64,000 bases of DNA from Iodidimonas sp. SYSU 1G8. Lineage in GTDB: Bacteria; Pseudomonadota; Alphaproteobacteria; SMXS01. Below, in pieces: positions 25,737 to 32,472 of this stretch. Location of the stretch: assembly GCF_039655775.1 (NCBI RefSeq), contig NZ_JBBYXJ010000002.1, forward strand, positions 1,240,001 to 1,304,000. Reading direction: 5' to 3'. Position numbers and translations under genes: made by a program. Each line of letters starts with the position of its first letter. Position 1 is the first letter of the stretch. The notes below the pieces were generated by a model. It worked only from the letters and a program-made list of their open reading frames with translations, ran no database searches and was not told the origin of the DNA.

Positions 25737-26035
25737 ATGAACAAGCCGCTCAGAGACAACCCCGTGCAGGCACACATGCACGTCGCCATCGCCGAGGAGA
25801 TGCGGGACCTTCGTGGCCTGATCGAAACGCTGGCCGAAACGTTGGTGCAGGACGAGCGTTTCGTCATCGAGTACGTCTCGCAGCTGCAGGTCTTCGACCT
25901 CATCGTCCAGCGGCTGGACGAAAGCGCCAATCTGCTCGACCGCATGGCGCACGGCGCCTCCGTCAGCGATGTGCTCGCCAATGTCAGGCTGTCCATGGTG
26001 CAGACGCGTCTGCGCGATGCCGTGATGCAGGGCTG
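25737..26035 (+). CDS. Small helical protein with a CheZ-like D-x-x-x-Q motif
   Basis: The 99-aa protein (from ATG 25737; GTG 25701 is a possible longer start) is predicted to be one long helical hairpin: AEEMRDLRGLIETLAETLV, then YVSQLQVFDLIVQRLDESANLLDRM, then VSDVLANVRLSMVQTRLRDAVM. Asp54 and Gln58 in FDLIVQ reproduce the D-x-x-x-Q spacing of the catalytic pair of CheZ phosphatase, in a helix of similar pattern. No other phosphatase of CheY-P (CheZ, CheC, CheX) is seen in the operon. The function is therefore inferred from context; I do not recognise the family with certainty. Confidence 0.6.
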
Positions 26036-26040
26036 ATCCC

Positions 26041-26883
26041 ATGCGCGGTGACGACGACAGACCCAAGATCATCATCCGCAAGGTCAAGAAGGGCGGCCAT
26101 GAAGGGCATCATGGCGGTGCATGGAAGGTCGCCTATGCCGACTTCGTGACGGCCATGATGGCATTCTTTCTGCTGCTCTGGCTGGTATCGAGCCCGGATG
26201 ACGCGCGGTTGAAGGGACTGGCCGAGTATTTCTCGCCAGAGCCCCCGAGCGTGACCTCGGGCAGCAATGGGGCAAAGATTCCCATGCCCAGTCCGGCGTC
26301 CCGCGCCAGTGGCAATACCAACGCCAGCCTGGAGGCAGCGCCGCCGCGCACCGTGGGGGCTTCGCGGGGCGGATCGGCCAACGTTCCAGAGGCGGCCCTG
26401 CGGGTCATGGCTCAGGAGATGAAGATCGCCATCGATGCCCTGCCAGAGGTCAAGGAGAGTCCGGACAGCGTCCATGTGGAGGCGGCCCAAGAGGGCATCC
26501 GGATCACCCTGATGGACACGGACAAGCGCGCCATGTTTCGCGGCACGACCGCGCAGTTGAACGATTACGCGCGGCGCATGCTCGCCAGCGTCGCCCGCAA
26601 GCTCCGGGACTCGCGGGCGCAGATCGCCATCGAGGGTCACACCGACTCCGTGGGCGGGCAGAGCGAGTTCAACTGGCGGCTGTCCGCCGAACGCGCCTTG
26701 TCGGCGCGCGCCGCGATGGCCGAAGCCGGATTATTGCCTGATCGCTTCGCCGAGATCGTGGCGATGGCCGGCTCGCGTCCCGTTTACCCTGACCAACCGG
26801 AACGCCCGGAAAACCGACGGATCACCATCGTGGTTCTCGCCGAGGCCGCGTCACTGCCCAGCGACGTCAGCTTCCAGTTCTGA
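26041..26883 (+). CDS. motB: Flagellar stator protein MotB
   Basis: MotB anchors the stator to peptidoglycan and supplies the proton-binding aspartate. The 280-aa protein has a basic N-terminus (IIIRKVKKGGHEGHHGGAWKVAYADFVTAMMAFFLLLWLVSS) whose single TM contains the conserved Asp in AYADF. A plug/linker follows, then an OmpA-like C-terminal domain (IAIEGHTDSVGGQSEFNWRLSAERALSARAAMAEAG). It is separated from motA by the whole che operon but on the same strand. Confidence 0.96.
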   Translation: MRGDDDRPKIIIRKVKKGGHEGHHGGAWKVAYADFVTAMMAFFLLLWLVSSPDDARLKGLAEYFSPEPPSVTSGSNGAKIPMPSPASRASGNTNASLEAAPPRTVGASRGGSANVPEAALRVMAQEMKIAIDALPEVKESPDSVHVEAAQEGIRITLMDTDKRAMFRGTTAQLNDYARRMLASVARKLRDSRAQIAIEGHTDSVGGQSEFNWRLSAERALSARAAMAEAGLLPDRFAEIVAMAGSRPVYPDQPERPENRRITIVVLAEAASLPSDVSFQF

Positions 26884-26890
26884 GACTCCC

Positions 26891-27346
26891 ATGAGCAAGA
26901 TCGTCCTGCCCGTTATCATTCTGGTGCTTGGCCTCGGGACAGGGGCCGGCGCAAGTCTGGGTACGAGTGTTCTGCTGATGCACGGTAGAGCGGCGCCGGC
27001 AGTCGCCAAGCCAGTTTCACCGGACGCCACCGCCAAGTCCGTCTTCGTGCCCGTGGGCGCCGTGAAGGCTCCGGTGGTGTTCGAAGATGGCCGGCTGGCC
27101 GGCTACGTCGTGTTCAACGTCCAGCTGGAAGTGCCGGAAACCCGGGAGGCCGATGTAACGGCGGCTCTGCCCTTGTTGCTGAACGCGATCAATATGCGCA
27201 CGTTCAAGACGCCCATGGCTCAGAGCCCGGACGGCCGTATTCCCGATCTGGATGTGTTTCGGACGCTGGTCGTGGAGGCCGGGGCCGAGGCGTTCGGCCA
27301 TGACGTCGTAAGACGGGCGCTGATCACCGAAGTGGGCGCGGTGTGA
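26891..27346 (+). CDS. FliL-like membrane-anchored protein
   Basis: The 151-aa protein has one N-terminal TM (VLPVIILVLGLGTGAGASLGTSVLL) and a periplasmic domain of about 100 residues with alternating strands (GRLAGYVVFNVQLEVPET...ADVTAALPLLLNAINMRTF...LDVFRTLVVEAGAEAFGHDVVRRALITEVGAV). The topology, size and place just after motB fit FliL, which supports stators. Sequence identity to FliL is not obvious by eye. A 9-bp hairpin (27,334-27,357) overlaps its stop and separates it from the convergent fliP. Confidence 0.55.
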   Translation: MSKIVLPVIILVLGLGTGAGASLGTSVLLMHGRAAPAVAKPVSPDATAKSVFVPVGAVKAPVVFEDGRLAGYVVFNVQLEVPETREADVTAALPLLLNAINMRTFKTPMAQSPDGRIPDLDVFRTLVVEAGAEAFGHDVVRRALITEVGAV

Positions 27347-27359
27347 GAACCGCGCCCCG

Positions 27360-28097
27360 CTAGCCGAAGCTGCGGATCAGCGAGCCGGCAACCAGTGCCC
27401 ACCCATCTACGAGAACGAAGAAGATGATCTTCATGGGCAGGGAAATGGTGGGCGGGGGCAGCATCATCATGCCCATGGCCATCAGGACGGCTGATACCGC
27501 CAGATCGATGATGAGAAACGGCAGCAGGAGCATGAAGCCGATCTCGAAAGCCCGGCGCAATTCCGAGATCATGAAGGCGGGCGCCAGCGTGGTCAGCGGC
27601 AAGTCGGCGCGTTTGGCCACCGGCTTGCCCGACAGCTCGACGAACAGCCTGACGTCGTCTTCCCGGACCTGGCGCAGCATGAAGGTACGAAAGGGCGCGG
27701 TTGTCCGGATGAAGGCCTCTTCCTCGGTGATCGTACCCGCGTTGTAGGGGGCGACTCCCTCTTTCCAGGCCGCCTCGAACGTCGGCGCCATGACGAAGAA
27801 CGAGAGGAACAGCGCCAGGCTGATGATGACAGGATTGGGCGGTACGCCCGGTGCGCCAATCCCCGAGCGCAGCAAGGAAAGCGCCACGACGATGCGGGTA
27901 AAGGATGTGACCGTCATCAGGATCCCGGGAGCCAGACTAAGGACGGTAAGCAGCAGTACCAGCTGGATCGCGCGTCCCGAGACGCTGCCGTCGCCGAGAT
28001 CGATGGTCGTGCCGGCGGCGAACGCGGCGGAAGGCAGCGCGGCACAGGCAAACGCCGCGCAGGCCCGGATGGCCCATCTCGTGGATCTGGTCATCAT
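27360..28097 (-). CDS. fliP: Flagellar export gate protein FliP
   Basis: FliP is the core of the FliPQR export gate in the inner membrane. The 245-aa protein has a cleavable signal peptide (cleavage near AFAAG) and four TM segments. The family signatures are present: TSFTRIVVALSLLR, PPNPVIISLALFLSFFVM, TLAPAFMISELRRAFEIGFMLLLPFLIIDLAVSAVLMAMGMMMLPP and KIIFFVLVDGWALVAGSLI. It overlaps fliO by ATGA. FliQ and FliR are encoded on the other strand nearby. Confidence 0.97.
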   Translation of the reverse strand: MMTRSTRWAIRACAAFACAALPSAAFAAGTTIDLGDGSVSGRAIQLVLLLTVLSLAPGILMTVTSFTRIVVALSLLRSGIGAPGVPPNPVIISLALFLSFFVMAPTFEAAWKEGVAPYNAGTITEEEAFIRTTAPFRTFMLRQVREDDVRLFVELSGKPVAKRADLPLTTLAPAFMISELRRAFEIGFMLLLPFLIIDLAVSAVLMAMGMMMLPPPTISLPMKIIFFVLVDGWALVAGSLIRSFG

Positions 28098-28366
28098 TTT
28101 TCTCCGAGGCCGTTTCCGGGCTGGATCAGCAGTGTTCCCTCGGGACCGACGAGAACCAGATGCTCGCGTGCGTCGCAGCGGAGCAGAAGGAGAACCCGCT
28201 TCTGGTCAACGGCAATGCGCTCGACCACCGCGAGGCGCCGTTCGCTGGCCGCGGCCCGGCCCGGCAGGCGCAGATCGAAGCGTCTGACCGCCCACAGGGC
28301 AAACATGAGCAGCCCGAGTACGACCCCGAGCGACCCGAGCATCCGCGCGATGGCGTAAAAATCCAT
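28094..28366 (-). CDS. fliO: Flagellar biosynthesis protein FliO
   Basis: FliO helps assemble the FliP ring. The 90-aa protein has one TM (MLGSLGVVLGLLMFALWAVRRF), then a small cytoplasmic domain with ERRLAVVERIAVDQKRVLLLLRCDAREHLVLVGPEGTLLIQ, the typical FliO beta-rich pattern. It lies between the short FliN and FliP with 1-nt and 4-nt junctions. Confidence 0.85.
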   Translation of the reverse strand: MDFYAIARMLGSLGVVLGLLMFALWAVRRFDLRLPGRAAASERRLAVVERIAVDQKRVLLLLRCDAREHLVLVGPEGTLLIQPGNGLGEK

Positions 28367-28367
28367 G

Positions 28368-28601
28368 TCAGCGGCCCTTCTGGGCGACGCCGGTCACTTC
28401 CAGCGACATCCGGTCGCCTTCGACCACGATCTTGCCTTCAGCGATCAGCTGGTCGTTCACATAGACGACGGTCGGGTCATCATGCCCGCAGTTCAGCGGG
28501 ATCATGGAGCCTCGGCCCATTTTCAGCATTTGCCGGATCGGCACGTCGGCGAAGCCGAGCACGATCGTCAGATCGACGGTAATGTCATCCAGTGCGGACA
28601 T
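28368..28601 (-). CDS. fliN: Short FliN/SpoA-domain protein
   Basis: This 77-aa protein is little more than a SpoA domain: DITVDLTIVLGFADVPIRQMLKMGRGSMIPLNCGHDDPTVVYVNDQLIAEGKIVVEGDRMSLEVTGV. It is upstream of fliO-fliP, the usual position of fliN in many bacteria. The longer copy at 10,713 sits in the fliF operon. It may be a second C-ring subunit or an export-related SpoA protein. It has its own TCCTATAAT box and a GGAG ribosome site. Confidence 0.88.
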   Translation of the reverse strand: MSALDDITVDLTIVLGFADVPIRQMLKMGRGSMIPLNCGHDDPTVVYVNDQLIAEGKIVVEGDRMSLEVTGVAQKGR

Positions 28602-28621
28602 AAGTGTCTCCTCTCGCCAAA

Positions 28622-28630
28622 ATTATAGGA
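28622..28630 (-). promoter_or_regulatory. TCCTATAAT flagellar promoter box, fliN-fliO-fliP
   Basis: On the minus strand TTTTTATCCTATAATTTTGG lies 21 nt upstream of the fliN start. It faces away from the flgC box, and the two are separated by a GC-rich palindromic stretch (GGCGCCGGCGCC). Confidence 0.7.
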
Positions 28631-28668
28631 TAAAAATGCCGAGGCGCCGGCGCCACTAGGCAAATTCT

Positions 28669-28677
28669 TCCTATAAG
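28669..28677 (+). promoter_or_regulatory. TCCTATAAG flagellar promoter box, flgC operon
   Basis: GGCAAATTCTTCCTATAAG lies about 35 nt upstream of flgC. It is the only one of the eight boxes ending in G. The preceding GGCAAATTCTTCC resembles the tandem repeats in front of fliF. Confidence 0.7.
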
Positions 28678-28712
28678 ATTGCTGTGTCGGCGGTCGGCAC
28701 CGGGAGGCGTGA

Positions 28713-29120
28713 ATGGAATTCAAATCGGCTATCGATGTCTCGGCATCCGGACTGCGGGCCCAGTCGCTTCGCATGCGGATCATCGCCGAGAATCTGGCGA
28801 ATACGGACTCGGTCGCGACGACGCCTGGCGGAACGCCCTATGCGCGCAAGGTGGTGAACTTCCAGGCGGAAGTGGATCGCGAGACCGGGGCGACGGGTGT
28901 GGCGGTTTCCTCCATCGAAACCGACAAGAGCGCGTTCGCGCGGGTCTACAAGCCCGGAAATCCCGGCGCAGACGCGGCAGGCTATGTGCAGATGCCCAAC
29001 GTGAACGGCTTGGTCGAGATGGCCGACATGAAGGCGGCGCAGCGTTCCTACGAGGCCAATCTCAACGTCATCGAGGCCTCGAAGAACCTGACCATGCGCA
29101 CAATCGATCTCCTGAAATAA
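28713..29120 (+). CDS. flgC: Flagellar proximal rod protein FlgC
   Basis: This is a rod protein of 135 aa. It has the N-terminal SASGLRAQSLRMRIIAENLANTDSVATTPGGTPYARKVV and the C-terminal VNGLVEMADMKAAQRSYEANLNVIEASKNLTMRTIDLL, both diagnostic. It is first in flgC-fliE-fliQ-fliR-flhB. Its usual partner flgB is far away at 4,015. Confidence 0.97.
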   Translation: MEFKSAIDVSASGLRAQSLRMRIIAENLANTDSVATTPGGTPYARKVVNFQAEVDRETGATGVAVSSIETDKSAFARVYKPGNPGADAAGYVQMPNVNGLVEMADMKAAQRSYEANLNVIEASKNLTMRTIDLLK

Positions 29121-29136
29121 CGAAGGAATTTACCTA

Positions 29137-29451
29137 ATGTCGGTAGGATCTCTCGATGCGGCGATGGCCTATGGCCGGATTGCTCGCACGCCGCAGAGCG
29201 GCGCATCGTCGTCGGAAGCCGCGCCCGCTGGCGAGGCCGGTTTCGGCGACATGCTTTCCAGCATGGTGACGAACGCCGCATCCAGCATGCGCGCCTCGGA
29301 GGCAGCCAGTGCCCGTCAGGTCGCCGGCAAGGGCGATCTGATCGACGTGGTGACGGCCATCGGCGCCGCCGAGATGGCGCTGGATACGGTCGTCGCGGTG
29401 CGCGACCGGGTCGTCGGCGCCTATTCCGAAATCATGCGCATGCAGATCTAG
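29137..29451 (+). CDS. fliE: Flagellar hook-basal body protein FliE
   Basis: FliE joins the MS ring/export gate to the rod. The 104-aa protein has the C-terminal family pattern GFGDMLSSMVTNAASSMRASEAASARQVAGKGDLIDVVTAIGAAEMALDTVVAVRDRVVGAYSEIMRMQI. It lies 16 nt after flgC and 3 nt before fliQ. Confidence 0.95.
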   Translation: MSVGSLDAAMAYGRIARTPQSGASSSEAAPAGEAGFGDMLSSMVTNAASSMRASEAASARQVAGKGDLIDVVTAIGAAEMALDTVVAVRDRVVGAYSEIMRMQI

Positions 29452-29454
29452 GTC

Positions 29455-29718
29455 ATGACTCCGTCCGCTACCATGGAACTGGCCCAGTCCGGTCTGATCC
29501 TGCTGCTGACCGTGGTAGGGCCGATGCTGCTGACCTCGCTCATCGTCGGTGTCGGCATCGGTCTGTTCCAGGCCTTGACCCAGATTCAGGAGATGACGCT
29601 GACTTTCGTGCCCAAGCTGCTCGCCATGGGCGTCGTGATGCTGCTTTCCCTGCCGATGATCGGCCGGGCATTCTCGGCGTTCATGCTGCAGATATCGGGA
29701 CGCATCGTTGCCGGCTGA
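29455..29718 (+). CDS. fliQ: Flagellar export gate protein FliQ
   Basis: This 87-aa protein has two TM segments. Family motifs are LLTVVGPMLLTSLIVGVGIGLFQALTQIQEMTLTFVPKLLAM and MIGRAFSAFMLQISGRI. It is part of the FliPQR channel. Its end overlaps the fliR start. Confidence 0.96.
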   Translation: MTPSATMELAQSGLILLLTVVGPMLLTSLIVGVGIGLFQALTQIQEMTLTFVPKLLAMGVVMLLSLPMIGRAFSAFMLQISGRIVAG

Positions 29719-30475
29719 CGCGATCAGCGCGCTGCCCGGGCTCGCGGCAGGCTTCCTGGTGCTCTTTGCCAGGATCGGCAGCATTCTCATGCTGCTCCCG
29801 GCATTTTCCGAGGAGGCCGTGCCGCCTCGAATCCGGCTGACCATCGCGCTGGGCATCACGCTTAGCCTCGACGGGCTGCTTGCTCCCAGACTCCCGGTGC
29901 TGGACCTGGAGAGCACGGCGCTACCGGGCCTGATTCTGGCCGAACTCATGGTCGGTCTCGCCGTCGGCTTTATCATCAAGGTCATGTTTCAGGCCGCCGC
30001 GATGGCTGGTTCCATCATCGCCTTGCAGATCGGCCTGTCGTCGGTTCTTGTGCCTGACGCCTCGCAGGGCGGCCAGTCGCTTCTGCTGTCCCGCTTCATC
30101 GCGCTGGCCGCGACCGTCGCCTGCTTCACCGCGGGCATCCATCACCTCTGGATCGGGGCCATGGTCCGCTCTTACCTGGTTTTTCCTCCGGGGGTGTTGC
30201 CACCGGCGGCCGATTTCGCGCAACTGGCCATCGCGACGGTGGGCGCGGCCATGTCGCTGTCCCTGGGACTGGCGGCGCCACTGCTGATCTACGGCATCAT
30301 ATTCAATGTGGCCCTGGGTCTCGCCGCGCGGTTGACGCCGACAATTCAAGTCTTTTTCATCGGTCAGCCGCTGAACATCCTGTTCGGCCTGTCGCTGTTC
30401 GCCGTTCTGTTCGGCACCATCATCAATGTCTTCGCCCAGTCCATGATGGGCTGGATGCAGACGGCGGGTTTTTGA
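29708..30475 (+). CDS. fliR: Flagellar export gate protein FliR
   Basis: This is an inner-membrane export gate protein of 255 aa with about six TM segments. Recognisable parts are LFARIGSILMLLPAFSEEAVPPRIRLTIALGITL, LILAELMVGLAVGFIIKVMFQAAAMAGSIIALQIGLS and PTIQVFFIGQPLNILFGLSLFAVLF. The start is probably TTG 29708, overlapping fliQ. flhB begins 3 nt after its stop. Confidence 0.95.
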   Translation: MPADAISALPGLAAGFLVLFARIGSILMLLPAFSEEAVPPRIRLTIALGITLSLDGLLAPRLPVLDLESTALPGLILAELMVGLAVGFIIKVMFQAAAMAGSIIALQIGLSSVLVPDASQGGQSLLLSRFIALAATVACFTAGIHHLWIGAMVRSYLVFPPGVLPPAADFAQLAIATVGAAMSLSLGLAAPLLIYGIIFNVALGLAARLTPTIQVFFIGQPLNILFGLSLFAVLFGTIINVFAQSMMGWMQTAGF

Positions 30476-30478
30476 CCC

Positions 30479-31555
30479 ATGTCCGACGATCAGGAAAAAA
30501 CGGAACAACCGACCGACAAGAAACTCGACGATGCGCGCCGCAAGGGCGATGTCGCGACGGCGATGGAGATGCGCCATGCCGTCATGTTCGTCGCCGCGCT
30601 GTTCGTGACCGGCGGCATGGGGCTGACGGCGCTCGGCGCGCTGGGGCGATTGTTCGCCGGGTGGTGGGGCCGGGCGGACATGTATGCCGTCGAGCCGGGC
30701 GGGGCCACGGCACTGGCGACCGGGGTGATGTGGTCCGTGACGGCGGCGCTGGCACCACTGTTCGGCTTGTTGTTCGCCGGCGCCCTGCTGATCATGTTCG
30801 TGCAGGGCCGGCCCACGCTGTCATGGTCGAGGCTGGCTCCGAAATGGTCGAAATTTTCACCAGTCTCCGGGCTCGGGCGGCTTTTCGGCATGCGTGCCAT
30901 GGTCGAATTCGGCAAGACGCTGCTCAAATGCGCGCTGGTCATCGGCATTGCCATCATCATGGTGCTGCCGAAACTCTCAGGGCTCGACACGCTCGTGGGG
31001 ATCTCACCGCTCGACGCCGCGCGTATCAGCGGTTCCGTCGCGGGCGATATGGTTGGCGCCGTCGCCATGCTGGTGGCCGCGCTCGCGCTGTTCGATTTCG
31101 TCTACCAGCACCATTCGTTTCTCAAGCGGATGCGGATGTCGCTGCAGGAGATACGCGACGAGATCAAACAGAATGATGGTGATCCGAAGATCAAGGCGCG
31201 GGTGCGGTCCATCCGGCTGCAACGCTCTCGGCACAGGATGATGGCGGCGGTGCCGACGGCCAGTGTCATCATCACCAATCCGACGCATTATGCCGTCGCG
31301 CTCAGATACGAGCACGGCGTCACGGCGGCGCCTGTCGTCGTCGCCAAGGGCATGGACGACGTGGCGCTGAAAATCCGGCAGGTGGCCACCGAGGCGGGCG
31401 TTCCCATCGTCGAAAATCCACCGCTCGCGCGCGCGCTGTATGCCATGGTCGACCTGGAACATCCGATTCCGGTGGACTATTACGCCGCCGTCGCGGAGAT
31501 CATCGGCTTCGTTCTGAAACTGCGCGCCAAGCGGAGCGCAGGCGCGCCGTCCTGA
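30479..31555 (+). CDS. flhB: Flagellar export specificity switch protein FlhB
   Basis: FlhB controls the switch from rod/hook to filament export by self-cleavage. The 358-aa protein has the N-terminal EKTEQPTDKKLDDARRKGDVA, four TM segments and the cytoplasmic domain. The NPTH autocleavage site is intact (Asn267-Pro268-Thr269-His270 in IITNPTHYAVALRYE). It is the last flagellar gene on the right. Confidence 0.97.
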   Translation: MSDDQEKTEQPTDKKLDDARRKGDVATAMEMRHAVMFVAALFVTGGMGLTALGALGRLFAGWWGRADMYAVEPGGATALATGVMWSVTAALAPLFGLLFAGALLIMFVQGRPTLSWSRLAPKWSKFSPVSGLGRLFGMRAMVEFGKTLLKCALVIGIAIIMVLPKLSGLDTLVGISPLDAARISGSVAGDMVGAVAMLVAALALFDFVYQHHSFLKRMRMSLQEIRDEIKQNDGDPKIKARVRSIRLQRSRHRMMAAVPTASVIITNPTHYAVALRYEHGVTAAPVVVAKGMDDVALKIRQVATEAGVPIVENPPLARALYAMVDLEHPIPVDYYAAVAEIIGFVLKLRAKRSAGAPS

Positions 31556-31611
31556 CCTGTTCGACACTCCCTCGGCCTTTCTGTCCGTCTGGTCGAAAAG
31601 AGGCGCCGCTG

Positions 31612-31624
31612 TCGCATAATGCGA
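31612..31624. promoter_or_regulatory. Palindrome TCGCATAATGCGA, weaker enhancer-like site
   Basis: This is a perfect palindrome. It matches the LuxO-type pattern TTGCA-N3-TGCAA with one symmetrical change in each half. Its centre is 22 bp from the next palindrome, about two helical turns, so two dimers could bind on the same face. Confidence 0.55.
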
Positions 31625-31633
31625 GCCGGGCTG

Positions 31634-31646
31634 TTGCAAATTGCAA
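31634..31646. promoter_or_regulatory. Palindrome TTGCAAATTGCAA, LuxO-like enhancer site
   Basis: This fits the LuxO binding pattern TTGCA-W3-TGCAA known from Vibrio (from memory). It lies about 120 bp upstream of a sigma-54 promoter and 3.4 kb from a LuxO-like activator gene, a distance order consistent with a local target. Confidence 0.6.
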
Positions 31647-31764
31647 CGTCGTCTGCAGAACGACACTGAGTTCAAGCGATATTGGAGTGGTTATGAGGAC
31701 GGCTTTGTCGCCCGTTTGACGGGCAGCCAAGGAAATCCGCCAACTCTGCTGCTTATCCCTGATC

Positions 31765-31780
31765 TGGCACGATCCTTGTA
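31765..31780 (+). promoter_or_regulatory. Sigma-54 promoter (-24/-12)
   Basis: TGGCACG-ATCC-TTGTA matches the consensus TGGCACG-N4-TTGCA except at one base in the -12 element (GT for GC). The GG-to-GT spacing is correct. Initiation is expected about 12 nt downstream. It is the only clear sigma-54-type promoter I found in the window. Confidence 0.65.
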
Positions 31781-31860
31781 AGTGAAGGTGCATGAGCGGA
31801 AGTCCGATGCCAACGGTTCTTCCGCGATGTCGTCACTCTAGGCCATTGGGGGCTAAGCAA

Positions 31861-32319
31861 ATGCAGATCCAGAAATCCAGCACGTCCGGCTCATACGCCA
31901 TGGACGCTTCGCACCATCCGGTCGCCCATCAGGTGCTGGCCACAGTAAGTCTGGAAGATCCCGACCTCTTGTGGATATCTGCGGCAAGGGCGCTGGACGG
32001 CTACGAGACCCTCACGGCCGATGAGATCGCCGAGTTGATCGGGCCGCGCGAGGACCCCGATCTGGAAGCCTGCATCGTCACCCTGATGACATCGCCCGGA
32101 CATTTGCCTGGCTGCACGTCCGAGGACGTGATTACCGTACCGAGCGCGCTGTCCGGCACGATCGACACAGAACCGCCCTCCGGCATGTCACCGGCCGCAA
32201 TCATGACGTTGCGCGGTGACCTCTGCTCCTGGGCAGATCAACCGCTCGAGAGCGCAATGCGCCGCCCGCTGGCCAGCGCCAACGACAATCACCCTCACCG
32301 GATGTCGAGCAACAGCTGA
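31861..32319 (+). CDS. Unknown protein downstream of a sigma-54 promoter
   Basis: I do not recognise this protein. From ATG 31861 (behind GGGGGC) it is 152 aa; an in-frame ATG at 31792 would give 175 aa but falls at the predicted transcript start. It looks soluble, acidic in the middle (AARALDGYETLTADEIAELIGPREDPDLEACIVTLM), without TM segment or signal peptide, and ends in a polar tail (ASANDNHPHRMSSNS). Its promoter architecture and its position beside the LuxO-like pair suggest it is the output, or part of the output, of that phosphorelay. A non-coding role for the transcript cannot be excluded. Confidence 0.55.
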   Translation: MQIQKSSTSGSYAMDASHHPVAHQVLATVSLEDPDLLWISAARALDGYETLTADEIAELIGPREDPDLEACIVTLMTSPGHLPGCTSEDVITVPSALSGTIDTEPPSGMSPAAIMTLRGDLCSWADQPLESAMRRPLASANDNHPHRMSSNS

Positions 32320-32472
32320 TCGGTCGTCGGCCAGACTAATGTTCGTGTCGTTGAAGCGGGGAGACAAGACAAGCCATAGTGCTTGAGGACACCATATCGA
32401 GGATGATCCATATTCATCCAGCCTGGTAGCGCAGAGGGGGCGTAGATTGGGTAAGGACGAGAGGAGCGCAAC

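Larger units (their letters stand above)
31556..31860. other. Regulatory intergenic region between flhB and an unknown gene
   Basis: This stretch contains no convincing gene. It holds two tandem palindromes (31,612 and 31,634) and a near-consensus sigma-54 promoter (31,765), listed separately. The transcript would start near 31,792. Confidence 0.6.
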
